Shown: positions 52,500 to 60,752 of the stretch, one piece after another
Numbering within the stretch: the first letter of the stretch is position 1
How the letters are laid out: every line of letters begins with the position of its first letter
DNA from: G965232465 sp965276005
GTDB taxonomy: Bacteria; Pseudomonadota; Alphaproteobacteria; JAQWUY01
DNA: 64,000 nucleotides
NCBI GenBank assembly: GCA_965276005.1
Contig: OZ254962.1
Location: 1,302,001 to 1,366,000 of the forward strand
Direction of reading: 5' to 3'
Program-made: the position numbers and the translations under genes
The notes under the pieces: generated by a model
What the model was told of the DNA's origin: nothing
Databases searched by the model: none
The model's input: the letters and a program-made list of their open reading frames with translations, nothing else

Positions 52500-52528
52500 T
52501 ACACAACACATATGAATTGATGTATAAT
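52500..52528 (+). promoter_or_regulatory. Candidate tnpB promoter
   Basis: TACACA (52500-52505), a 17-base spacer and a perfect TATAAT (52523-52528), 50 bases before the tnpB ATG. Confidence 0.5.
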
Positions 52529-52577
52529 ATACAGGGTTCTCTAGCACACATACATTTTTTTTGGGACAGATAAAAAT

Positions 52578-54128
52578 ATGACAGAAATCATATCATATAA
52601 AACCGCTGTATTTCAAATACACAATCCGTCGAATCGTAAAAAAGCGATTTTAAAAAATATGTTGCTCAAAGCACATGTGGGATATAGCCATACTTTAAGG
52701 CATTGGCTGCCATCGGAACAAAAAATACAAGAATTGTTATTACAACCAAAAAGCGACCGTAGGGTTTATTTGCAAGGTCAAGGCAATGCTATCGACAGAT
52801 ATGTCAGGCAAAAATTCCCCATCTTATCCAACAGCTGTAAATTTGGTGTCAAAGAGGATGTGGTGGCACAAATCAAAGCCTATGTGGAATTATGCGAAAC
52901 TCAAACAGGGTACAGCCGTGCCGGCAAAGCCGGCGCACCCACCGTCCAACCCATATCCAAAAACCACCAAGATTTTATCGATTACAGCATTTATGAACAC
53001 TTTATCACCTGCACGGATTTAGACACAGAAAACACCTTGCGGTACAAAACCAGTGCACTGCGTAAACAGGGCAAAATCCGCCCCGCTGAAATCCCAAAAT
53101 CCGATATATCCGCAGGTTTTTCATTGCTATACTGTCCCGACAACGGCAAATATTATGCGTATATCAACACACACACGAAAAAATGTCGCTTTGCCAAGCC
53201 TGCCAATATCAAACTGCCTTTAACCATTTTATCGGGCAATAAGAAAGGCACGGTTTTACCGTTTAAAAATGGCTATACCATCACTGCAAAAACCGGCATA
53301 TTATTGCCCCTTGCTTTTGGCAAAGACTTTCAATACGACGCTTTCATCGCACAAGGCACCGCCAGAACCGCCAAGCTGGTACATATCACCGAACGACACA
53401 ATAAACCCGTTGACATCTACGAACTGCATATCGCTTTTGAATTTAAAACAGAAAAAATCGAGCCGGTTACATACTTGGGGGTCGAGCGAGGTATATACGA
53501 TTTGGCAACTATAACCGTTGTCGATAAAAATGGACATGTCTTGGAATCACAACATATCGATGGCAAACAGCTGCGATCTGTGCAAAAACAAAAATCCGAT
53601 AAGAATATCCGCAACACAACCCGCCAAGCCATCACCGACGAAATAACACACAAAACCGCAAATGCCATCATCGCATTAGCAATAAAGCATAAATCGCAAA
53701 TTGTTATAGAAAATTTGAAAAATCTAGCAATATATTACCGCAACAGCAAACAAAAAATGTATAGCCATCATAACAAAATGCTCACACGGCAACACTATAC
53801 ACAGCTGGGACACATACTCGAATACAAATGTAAATTGCACGGACTCCCTAAACCGTACGCTATACACCCCGCATATATGGATCGACTATGTCCAAAATGT
53901 GGCAGCACGGATACAAGAAATAAAACAGTTGATGATGGTACTAAAATAAGCACATTTAAATGTGTACCGTGTGGATATACAACCCATGCAGATGTAAATA
54001 CCAGCCGCAATATTGCCCTAAAAGGGTATTTTTATAATCAGGTATATGAGAATCCATCTGCCGATGACAAAAAAAAGACAAAACAACTATTGACAGATTT
54101 TATAAAATCATTTATAATGGATGGATAA
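52578..54128 (+). CDS. tnpB: TnpB-family RNA-guided nuclease of an IS200/IS605-type element
   Basis: A 516-residue TnpB-like protein. The C-terminal half has split RuvC motifs: I at GVERGIYDLATI (Glu303 where Asp is usual), II at IVIENLKNL (Glu378) and III at HADVNTSRNIALKG (Asp472). Between II and III is a zinc ribbon CPKCG...CVPCG (Cys438, Cys441, Cys462, Cys465). TnpB cuts DNA guided by a right-end RNA and helps keep the element in place. It is longer than typical TnpB (about 400), approaching small Cas12 size. No TnpA, Cas1 or CRISPR array is nearby, so this is an orphan copy. Whether Glu303 supports cleavage is not known from the sequence. Confidence 0.85.
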   Translation: MTEIISYKTAVFQIHNPSNRKKAILKNMLLKAHVGYSHTLRHWLPSEQKIQELLLQPKSDRRVYLQGQGNAIDRYVRQKFPILSNSCKFGVKEDVVAQIKAYVELCETQTGYSRAGKAGAPTVQPISKNHQDFIDYSIYEHFITCTDLDTENTLRYKTSALRKQGKIRPAEIPKSDISAGFSLLYCPDNGKYYAYINTHTKKCRFAKPANIKLPLTILSGNKKGTVLPFKNGYTITAKTGILLPLAFGKDFQYDAFIAQGTARTAKLVHITERHNKPVDIYELHIAFEFKTEKIEPVTYLGVERGIYDLATITVVDKNGHVLESQHIDGKQLRSVQKQKSDKNIRNTTRQAITDEITHKTANAIIALAIKHKSQIVIENLKNLAIYYRNSKQKMYSHHNKMLTRQHYTQLGHILEYKCKLHGLPKPYAIHPAYMDRLCPKCGSTDTRNKTVDDGTKISTFKCVPCGYTTHADVNTSRNIALKGYFYNQVYENPSADDKKKTKQLLTDFIKSFIMDG

Positions 54129-54265
54129 GTTGATGTACCTGCACCAACTTAGGTACTGCATAAGATTGTATGACCGTGTTTTACGGCTTGATTGGATGTG
54201 GTATGAATTACACCGATACTTAAATATTATCGATCCAAGCAGATTGAAATAGGGCTTCGCCCGCT
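54120..54265 (+). ncRNA. Candidate guide (right-end) RNA scaffold of the TnpB element
   Basis: Directly after tnpB come several small stems: GTACCT/AGGTAC (54135-54140 with 54151-54156, perfect 6 bp), CCGT/ACGG near 54173-54185 and GGGC-TTC-GCCC near 54252-54262. TnpB guide RNAs are made from the 3' end of tnpB and the sequence just after it, so this is the expected place. The element boundary and guide cannot be fixed by eye. Confidence 0.35.
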
Positions 54266-54473
54266 AGTGTCATTTACATTTCGGGAAGATAGCATCGAAT
54301 AACCAAAATACTATGAATTTTTTGGTATTTGCACCGTTAAATATCGAAAATGAAAAAGTACCGGACGCCAAAAAACTTGTTTTGTGGTGTACATGTTAGG
54401 TTATGTGGTTTGCTGTCTGATACACTCAGAAAGTATGTTACAGTGTAAGGTGCGGGTTTAAATATTACCAACC

Positions 54474-54504
54474 AACCGCCCCCAGTGGACATATGGGGGC
54501 GGTT
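54474..54504. other. Strong 11-bp hairpin between tnpB and cmk
   Basis: AACCGCCCCCA (54474-54484) pairs perfectly with TGGGGGCGGTT (54494-54504) around a 9-base loop. There is no clean T run on either side. It could be a terminator or a hairpin at the edge of the IS element. The rest of the 540-base gap 54129-54668 holds no credible gene. Confidence 0.6.
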
Positions 54505-54668
54505 GTGTTTGTGCGGTAAAAAAGGTAAAAATACGCTTGACATAGTTTTTATATTTTGATTCAGTGTGGTTACGGTCAGTGGGCTTAGGTCACAAAGGCA
54601 TGAAATACGAAAATGATAAACTGACACTAGAAAAATAATATACCATAAAAAAGCCTTAGGATATGAAC

Positions 54669-55331
54669 ATGCAAAACACCATACCCATAATAGCCATCGA
54701 CGGCACCGCAGGGTCGGGTAAGGGGACTTTGGCGAAGCGGTTGGCACAGCACCTTGAGTATGGACATCTGGATACGGGGAAATTGTATCGGGCGGTGGGG
54801 TATTTGGCGACTGTGCATGGGACGGATACGGCAGATGAAACGGCTATGGTGGGGTTGGTGGATTATATCACCGCTGAGGTATTGGCAAATCCCATTTTGA
54901 CTACCAACTCTATGGGCAATATGGCATCACAAGTGGTGTCCCGAATGCCGGCGGTACGCACCGCCCTACTTGGGTATCAACGCACTTTTCCCATGTTGTG
55001 TGTGCAAAGGGGACAGCTTGGGGCGGTGGTTGATGGGCGGGATATTGGCTCCGTCATCTTTCCCGATGCCCCTGTAAAGTTGTTTGTAACCGCTGATGTA
55101 CAGGTACGGGCAAAACGCAGGTTTGCGGAGCTGTGTTCCCATACGCCCGCTGTGCAATTCGATACGGTACTATCGGATATAAAAACCCGTGATACCCGTG
55201 ATATGACCGCTGCCGTAGGGCGGTTGGTGCAAACACCGGACAGCATTTTTATCGACACCACCCATATGGATGTGGATCGAATGCTACAAAACGCCCTATC
55301 GCATGTAAAAAAAGTATATAAAATCGTTTAA
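54669..55331 (+). CDS. cmk: Cytidylate kinase
   Basis: A 220-residue kinase phosphorylating CMP and dCMP. P-loop IIAIDGTAGSGKGTLAKRLA at the N-terminus, then LDTGKLYRAVGYLA and VVDGRDIGSVIFPDAPVKLF. The ATG at 54669 has AGGA 7 bases upstream; ATG 54663 is too close to it. It precedes rpsA, the widely conserved cmk-rpsA pair. Confidence 0.95.
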   Translation: MQNTIPIIAIDGTAGSGKGTLAKRLAQHLEYGHLDTGKLYRAVGYLATVHGTDTADETAMVGLVDYITAEVLANPILTTNSMGNMASQVVSRMPAVRTALLGYQRTFPMLCVQRGQLGAVVDGRDIGSVIFPDAPVKLFVTADVQVRAKRRFAELCSHTPAVQFDTVLSDIKTRDTRDMTAAVGRLVQTPDSIFIDTTHMDVDRMLQNALSHVKKVYKIV

Positions 55332-55343
55332 ATCACTTGCTTT

Positions 55344-55352
55344 TGTTATAAT
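55344..55352 (+). promoter_or_regulatory. Extended -10 promoter of rpsA
   Basis: TGT-TATAAT (55344-55352), a perfect -10 with extended TGn just after the cmk stop codon; no good -35 box is seen. Confidence 0.55.
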
Positions 55353-55360
55353 TTTCTGAT

Positions 55361-55510
55361 ATTCGGGTACACACCGAATGTGCGTTTGTGCGTATTTGGG
55401 ACTTTTTGTGTGGTTGTACCACCATCAAAAAGTATTGGGTTTATTATGGTACAGTCCTACTGCAGTTGTGATATTTGTACGCTACAAATACGCAGTATGG
55501 CACTTTGAAA
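55361..55510 (+). promoter_or_regulatory. Structured rpsA leader, probable autoregulatory element
   Basis: Three hairpins fill the leader: ATTCGG/CCGAAT (55361-55366 with 55374-55379), ACTTTTTG/CAAAAAGT (55401-55408 with 55426-55433) capped by GTGGT/ACCAC, and ATTTGTA-CGC-TACAAAT (55473-55489). No strong Shine-Dalgarno precedes the rpsA ATG, as in other bacteria where S1 represses its own translation through a folded leader. Confidence 0.55.
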
Positions 55511-55520
55511 GCAAAATTTT

Positions 55521-57203
55521 ATGACAAAAGAATCATTCGCAAGCCTGTTCGAAGAAACACAATCCACTATGGAAAATGTGGTCGGTACCGTTGTAACGGG
55601 TACTATTATTGGATTAACCGCAGAACAGGCGATTGTCGATGTGGGATTGAAATCAGAAGGTCGTGTCGCCTTAAAAGAATTCGCCGTATCGGGGGTTGTG
55701 CCCGAATTGCAAGTGGGCGATGGCGTATCCGTGTTTGTCGAACGCATGGAAGACCGCAACGGTGAAGTCGGTATTTCTCGGGAACGGGCAAAACGAGAAG
55801 AAGCATGGGATAAGGTTGCCGAATTGTTCGAGACCAAACAACGGGTGGAAGGCATTATCTTCGGTCGGGTTAAAGGCGGCTTTACCGTCGATATTTTAGG
55901 GGCAATAGCGTTTTTGCCCGGTTCACAAGTGGATGTCCGTCCCGTACGAGACATGGAGTCCCTGATGGAAACGCCCATCACTTTTGAAATTCTAAAGATG
56001 GACAAAACACGGGGCAATATCGTTGTATCCCGTCGCTCTATCCTCGAAGAAGAGTCCGAAGAGGAACGGGCAAGGCTGATGGAAAACATCAAAGAAGGCG
56101 ATGTTATCGAAGGCACTGTGAAAAACATTACTGGATACGGTGCATTTATCGACTTAGGGGGGATCGATGGATTGCTGCATGTAACCGATATTTCTTGGAA
56201 ACGCATTTCTCACCCCTCAGAAGTGCTCAGCATTGGTGAAAAACTCGAAGTAAAAGTTATCCGTTTCCACGAAGGTACAAAACGCATTTCGCTAGGCGTA
56301 AAACAAATGATCGAAGACCCATGGGAAACCGCCCGCACCAAGTATGTCGAAGGCGAGATATTCACCGGCAAAGTCACCAACATCGCCGATTACGGTGTAT
56401 TTGTGGAACTGGAAGAAGGTGTCGAAGGGCTGGTACATGTGTCTGAAATGTCTTGGACCAAGAAAAATGTACACCCCAGTAAACTCATATCGATGTCGCA
56501 AGAAATACAGGTTAAAGTATTGGACATCAACCAAGAAAAACGCCGTATTTCGCTTGGTATCAAACAGTGCCAAGAAAACCCATGGAGCGTGGTAAGCAAC
56601 AAATTCGCCGCCGGCACCGTATTAGAAGGCACCGTCAAAAACATCACTGAGTTTGGCGTGTTTATCGGCATCACCGATGATATTGATGGCATGGTACACA
56701 TGTCTGACATTGCTTGGGGAAAATCCAACGAAGAGGCGTTGGCAGAATATGAAAAAGGTATGACCGTTAAGGCGGTTGTCCTCGATATTGATGCGGAAAA
56801 AGAACGCATCTCCTTAGGTATCAAGCAACTGAGCGACAACCCAGCTGCCAAATCCCGTAGAGCAGATGTATCCAGATACAAGAAAAATGATGTGGTTACC
56901 GCCAAAATTGTCGATATAAAAATCGCAGGTCTCGATGTGGTTATCGGCGATGGTGTGCCCGGATTTATCAAAAAAGCCGAATTGTCCGTCGAGAGATCCG
57001 AACAACGCACCGATCGTTTTGCGGTCGATGAAAAGGTCGATGCCCTTATTACCGTAGTACATCGCAAAGACGGGCAGCTTAACCTAAGTATAAAAGCCCT
57101 TGAAATAGCACAGGAACGGGAGGCAATGGAACAGTACGGTTCTGCTGATTCTGGTGCCACACTGGGTGATATTTTGGGCAAGGCTTTAAAAGATAACGGT
57201 TAA
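55521..57203 (+). CDS. rpsA: 30S ribosomal protein S1
   Basis: A 560-residue protein with six S1/OB-fold RNA-binding domains of about 70-85 residues. Domains 3-5 show the repeated pattern EGTVKNITGYGAFIDLGGIDG-like, HVSEMSW and KRISLGIKQ. S1 brings mRNA to the ribosome. Normal length, preceded by cmk and a structured leader, and closed by a clear terminator. Confidence 0.96.
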   Translation: MTKESFASLFEETQSTMENVVGTVVTGTIIGLTAEQAIVDVGLKSEGRVALKEFAVSGVVPELQVGDGVSVFVERMEDRNGEVGISRERAKREEAWDKVAELFETKQRVEGIIFGRVKGGFTVDILGAIAFLPGSQVDVRPVRDMESLMETPITFEILKMDKTRGNIVVSRRSILEEESEEERARLMENIKEGDVIEGTVKNITGYGAFIDLGGIDGLLHVTDISWKRISHPSEVLSIGEKLEVKVIRFHEGTKRISLGVKQMIEDPWETARTKYVEGEIFTGKVTNIADYGVFVELEEGVEGLVHVSEMSWTKKNVHPSKLISMSQEIQVKVLDINQEKRRISLGIKQCQENPWSVVSNKFAAGTVLEGTVKNITEFGVFIGITDDIDGMVHMSDIAWGKSNEEALAEYEKGMTVKAVVLDIDAEKERISLGIKQLSDNPAAKSRRADVSRYKKNDVVTAKIVDIKIAGLDVVIGDGVPGFIKKAELSVERSEQRTDRFAVDEKVDALITVVHRKDGQLNLSIKALEIAQEREAMEQYGSADSGATLGDILGKALKDNG

Positions 57204-57216
57204 GGTGTAGCGAAAA

Positions 57217-57243
57217 CTCTGTTTCTTGACAGAGCTTTTTTAT
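57217..57243 (+). terminator. rpsA terminator
   Basis: CTCTGT (57217-57222) pairs with ACAGAG (57229-57234), 6-base loop, followed by C and six T. Confidence 0.88.
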
Positions 57244-57272
57244 TTTTAACATACTAACATAAGGAAATTTTT

Positions 57273-57629
57273 ATGAACATAAAACATATATTAACACTAT
57301 CTGCTGTGGCTGTGGTACTTTCTGGTTGTGTCGGATCTTCTGGCGACGCAACGATTCCCGATATGTCTACCAGAGCAGGTGTGATAGCAAAATACGGTGA
57401 ACCTTTACGGGTCATCAAAGTCACCATTAACAATACACCGCACAGCGTCCTACAATATTGCGACAGCTCTATGCTAACAGGACGGCACACATATTATGAC
57501 TTTGTTATCACGGACGACACAGAAAGAGTATTCCAAAGCGAAGAATACAAAAAATACCGCCCCGGCAGAAGCTGTAAAAGAAGCCTAACCGAATACGACA
57601 CCGTAAGCGGTCTGGCGGTAAAAAAATAA
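57273..57629 (+). CDS. Small lipoprotein of unknown function
   Basis: A 118-residue protein with a lipoprotein signal (lipobox LSGC, Cys19). The mature part begins GSSGDATIPDMSTRAGVIAKYG, resembling the start of SmpA/OmlA-type or related small lipoproteins (a turn with GEP), and ends KRSLTEYDTVSGLAVKK. AAGGAA lies 7 bases upstream. Terminators on both sides make it a single-gene unit. No confident family. Confidence 0.7.
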   Translation: MNIKHILTLSAVAVVLSGCVGSSGDATIPDMSTRAGVIAKYGEPLRVIKVTINNTPHSVLQYCDSSMLTGRHTYYDFVITDDTERVFQSEEYKKYRPGRSCKRSLTEYDTVSGLAVKK

Positions 57630-57657
57630 TATCCTAGCTTAACATAAGTGAAATATG

Positions 57658-57690
57658 GGACGACACTTGTAAAGGGTGCCGTCCTTTTAT
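57658..57690 (+). terminator. Terminator after the lipoprotein gene
   Basis: GGACG (57658-57662) pairs with CGTCC (57680-57684), with an inner CAC/GTG, followed by TTTTATT. Confidence 0.75.
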
Positions 57691-57833
57691 TACATATGAC
57701 AAAAATTAAAAACAATCTTTATTAGAAAATAGTTTTATTTTTCCACATATGACGCCACATTCCATGTGGTTTTTATACGGTTATATTTTGTATACTGATA
57801 CTATCATTATAATATATACGCCGGGGAAAAATT

Positions 57834-59348
57834 ATGCTTGCACGGACAATAACGGTTGCCTTTCAAGGACTGCATACGCAGACCGTCGATGTGCAAGTGC
57901 ATATTGGCGATGGGTTGCCAGCATTTACCATTGTGGGATTGGCGGATAAGTCCGTATCTGAGGCAAAGGAACGGGTGCGTTCTGCGTTGTCTGCTATGGG
58001 CATATCGCTACCGCCAAAACGCATTACGATTAACTTGTCGCCGGCGGATATGTTAAAGGAGGGATCCCACTATGACCTACCCATTGCAGTAGGGTTATTG
58101 GCGGCGATGGGGGTTGCAGATGGGGATGTTATTGCCGATTATGTTTTCATGGGGGAATTGGCACTAGATGGCACCTTAGTAGCGGTAAGTGGTATTTTGC
58201 CGGCGTCTGTGCATGCCAATGCGATGGATAAAGCGTTTATTTGTCCAAAAGCCTGTGCCAACGAAGCCCTGTGGGCAGGGGATACGGCACGGGTGCTGGC
58301 ACCTGTATCGCTAGGGGTATTACTCAACCACTTACGGGGGTATCAAGACCTGCCAACCCCCACCCCATCTGCCCCTTTGCCTACGGATACATACACGGTT
58401 TGCCTGAGCGATATTCGGGGGCAAGAATCCGCCAAACGGGCATTGGAAATATGTGCCTGTGGCGGGCATAATTTGTTAATGATGGGTCCGCCCGGATCGG
58501 GAAAATCCATGCTTGCAGAACGCATTCCCACGATTTTACCGCCTTTAACCGCCAGCGAAGCCCTGTCGGTTTCGATTATTTATTCGGTAAATGGCGGCTT
58601 GGGGGAAGCGGGCTTAATCACCCGCCGTCCATTTCGCACGCCGCATTTTGGGGCGTCTACCCCTGCATTGGTCGGCGGCGGCTCAAAAGCAAAGCCGGGC
58701 GAAATATCCCTTGCCCATAACGGGGTGCTGTTTTTAGATGAAATGCCCGAATTTTCCCGTATGACGCTGGAATCGTTACGACAACCCCTTGAAACCGGTA
58801 CGGTCAGTGTCGCCCGTGCCAATGCCCATATTACCTACCCGGCAAATTTTCAGCTGGTGGGGGCGATGAATCCTTGTCGCTGTGGGGATGTGGACGGCAT
58901 TACCCAATTTTGTAAACGGGGGGCAAAGTGTGCCATCGAATACCAAGCCAAAATATCTGGACCCATGTACGATCGGTTCGACATCTTTATCCATGTACCG
59001 GCGGTTAGTGTACAAGATTTAACCCTACCCAAATCGGACATAACTTCGCAGACAGTACAAGACAGGGTATGCAAAGTACGGGCGTTTAGTGCAAGTAGAC
59101 TACAAACCTTAGGCATCACTGGGGTATATGCAAACGCCAATATATCCGTAGCGGACATGGACATATACATCAATATGGACGCCGCATGCCATAAAACCCT
59201 ACACAGTGCCACCAACACCCTAAACCTAACCGCCCGTTCCTATCACAGAGTACTAAAAGTCGCCCGCACCATCGCCGACATGGAATTTTCTGACACAGTG
59301 CGTAAACACCATATTTTAGAATCTCTATCCTATCGGCGGCAAGCCTAA
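57834..59348 (+). CDS. comM: YifB/ComM-family Mg-chelatase-like ATPase
   Basis: A 504-residue AAA+ protein. The N-terminal domain (1-~170) has GDGLPAFTIVGLADKSVSEA; the AAA+ core has Walker A MMGPPGSGKSMLAERI, Walker B VLFLDEMPEF and an ESLRQPLETG segment; the C-terminal domain ends with a helical bundle (LTARSYHRVLKVARTIADME). ComM promotes branch migration in natural transformation. Full length. It is convergent with truA and their 3' ends overlap by 4 bases. Confidence 0.93.
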   Translation: MLARTITVAFQGLHTQTVDVQVHIGDGLPAFTIVGLADKSVSEAKERVRSALSAMGISLPPKRITINLSPADMLKEGSHYDLPIAVGLLAAMGVADGDVIADYVFMGELALDGTLVAVSGILPASVHANAMDKAFICPKACANEALWAGDTARVLAPVSLGVLLNHLRGYQDLPTPTPSAPLPTDTYTVCLSDIRGQESAKRALEICACGGHNLLMMGPPGSGKSMLAERIPTILPPLTASEALSVSIIYSVNGGLGEAGLITRRPFRTPHFGASTPALVGGGSKAKPGEISLAHNGVLFLDEMPEFSRMTLESLRQPLETGTVSVARANAHITYPANFQLVGAMNPCRCGDVDGITQFCKRGAKCAIEYQAKISGPMYDRFDIFIHVPAVSVQDLTLPKSDITSQTVQDRVCKVRAFSASRLQTLGITGVYANANISVADMDIYINMDAACHKTLHSATNTLNLTARSYHRVLKVARTIADMEFSDTVRKHHILESLSYRRQA

Positions 59349-60094
59349 GGGGTATCATACCGCACTTCGGTTAAATACAACCCATGTGGGGGGGCTAGAG
59401 GACCACCTTTGTTGCGATCTTTGGCATCGAGGCACCGTTGGATATGGGTTGCATTCCATTTGCCATATCCCACTCGTAACAACGCCCCGGTCATATAACG
59501 GACTTGGTTGTGTAAAAACGATTTTGCCCCACATCGCAGGTGAATTTCATCCCCCGCTTCGGTGATGTGCAGGTAATCTAAAGTGCGGGTGGGGTTCTGA
59601 TTCGTCGCCATAGCAGAACGAAAAGTGGTAAAATCATGGGTACCTACCAACAGCTGCCCCGCTTCGTGCATTTTTTCTGCGTTTAATGTGTATCCGCCTG
59701 CATGCCAGACCATATCCCGTTGAAAAGTCAGCGGTGCTCGCCGGTTCGATATACGGTATAAATAATGACGGGAAGTCGCAGAAAAACGGGCGTGAAAATC
59801 ATCGGCTACCTGTGCACATTGCAATATGGACACATCTTGGTGATATAAAAAATGGTTTAACGCTTCCCGTATTTTGTTGGCGGTCATAGAGGTGTCCGCA
59901 TCGAAGTGGGCAACTTGTCCGCTGGCGTGTACGCCGCTGTCGGTACGCCCCGCCCCATGCACGGGAATATCTGCTTTAAACAGTTGGTGTAACGCCTGCA
60001 TAATTGCCCCTTGTGCGGTCGGGCAATGGTCTTGTATTTGCCAACCACAATAGTTTTTACCAAAGTATTCAACGGTTATTTTAAAGCGAGGCAC
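59345..60094 (-). CDS. truA: tRNA pseudouridine(38-40) synthase
   Basis: A 249-residue enzyme making pseudouridine at tRNA positions 38-40. It starts FKITVEYFGKNYCGWQIQ and has GAGRTDSGVHASGQVAHFD with catalytic Asp52, and FLHNQVRYMTGALLRVG. The start is a GTG at 60092-60094 with AAGGGAAT upstream, overlapping the end of metW by 14 bases; a longer open frame to 60403 only reads through metW. Confidence 0.92.
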   Translation of the reverse strand: MPRFKITVEYFGKNYCGWQIQDHCPTAQGAIMQALHQLFKADIPVHGAGRTDSGVHASGQVAHFDADTSMTANKIREALNHFLYHQDVSILQCAQVADDFHARFSATSRHYLYRISNRRAPLTFQRDMVWHAGGYTLNAEKMHEAGQLLVGTHDFTTFRSAMATNQNPTRTLDYLHITEAGDEIHLRCGAKSFLHNQVRYMTGALLRVGYGKWNATHIQRCLDAKDRNKGGPLAPPHGLYLTEVRYDTP

Positions 60095-60752
60095 GGGGGG
60101 TATTCCCTTGTCTATCGGACACCACAAACACCGCCGATGCCCCCCATAAACTGGCTTTGTACGAAGTGGGGCGGGCGGAAATTTCCTTGCCTTTGTTGGT
60201 AATAATAACAACATTGTCGATGTACAAGCCCAAACTATCACACAAATTGACAAAGTCCCGAATGGTGCAAAAGTGAATGTTAGGCGTTTTGTACCACGCC
60301 AACGGTAACCGCTTGGTGGTGGGCATACGGCGGTTGTAAAACAAATCCCATATAACCTGATAATGTCCAAAGTTGGGAAAGCTGACCACCGCTTTTTTGC
60401 CAATACGGGTAATGTCTAACAGAGTTTTATCGGCTCTGCTCATGGCTTGCAGGGTGTGGGACAACACCACCGTATCAAAAGATTTTGTCGGGTATTGGTA
60501 TAAATCTGTATTCGCATCCCCATGTAACACACAATGCCCAGCGTTCATACAGCACTTGACCCATTGCACATCCAGCTCGATCCCCCGTGCCGACACATGG
60601 CGATGGTGTTTTAAGTACGACAATAAACTGCCATCGCCACACCCCACATCGAGAATATGGCTGTTGGGGCGGATAAAACGAGAGATAATGCGAAACTTTA
60701 ATTCTGTGTTATTCTCTGTGTTACTCTCTGTATTACTCTCTGTGTTATCCAT
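60081..60752 (-). CDS. metW: MetW methyltransferase-like protein
   Basis: A 223-residue SAM-methyltransferase-fold protein that partners MetX in methionine synthesis. Family pattern: ILDVGCGDGSLLSYL, GIELD, DTVVLSHTLQAM, VVSFPNFGHYQVI and KRLPLAWYKTPNIHF. The first ~17 residues are an SNTE-type repeat coded by four 12-bp tandem repeats, absent from normal MetW, so its N-terminus is lengthened or variable. Its start overlaps the metX end by 8 bases. Confidence 0.92.
   Translation of the reverse strand: MDNTESNTESNTENNTELKFRIISRFIRPNSHILDVGCGDGSLLSYLKHHRHVSARGIELDVQWVKCCMNAGHCVLHGDANTDLYQYPTKSFDTVVLSHTLQAMSRADKTLLDITRIGKKAVVSFPNFGHYQVIWDLFYNRRMPTTKRLPLAWYKTPNIHFCTIRDFVNLCDSLGLYIDNVVIITNKGKEISARPTSYKASLWGASAVFVVSDRQGNTPRASL

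Noticed and set aside
52578..54128. Cas12 effector of a type V CRISPR system
   Set aside because: Size and motifs fit TnpB; there is no array, Cas1 or Cas2 nearby.
60095..60403. Longer start for truA
   Set aside because: The added 103 codons are antiframe reading of metW; family similarity and a ribosome site place the start at GTG 60094.
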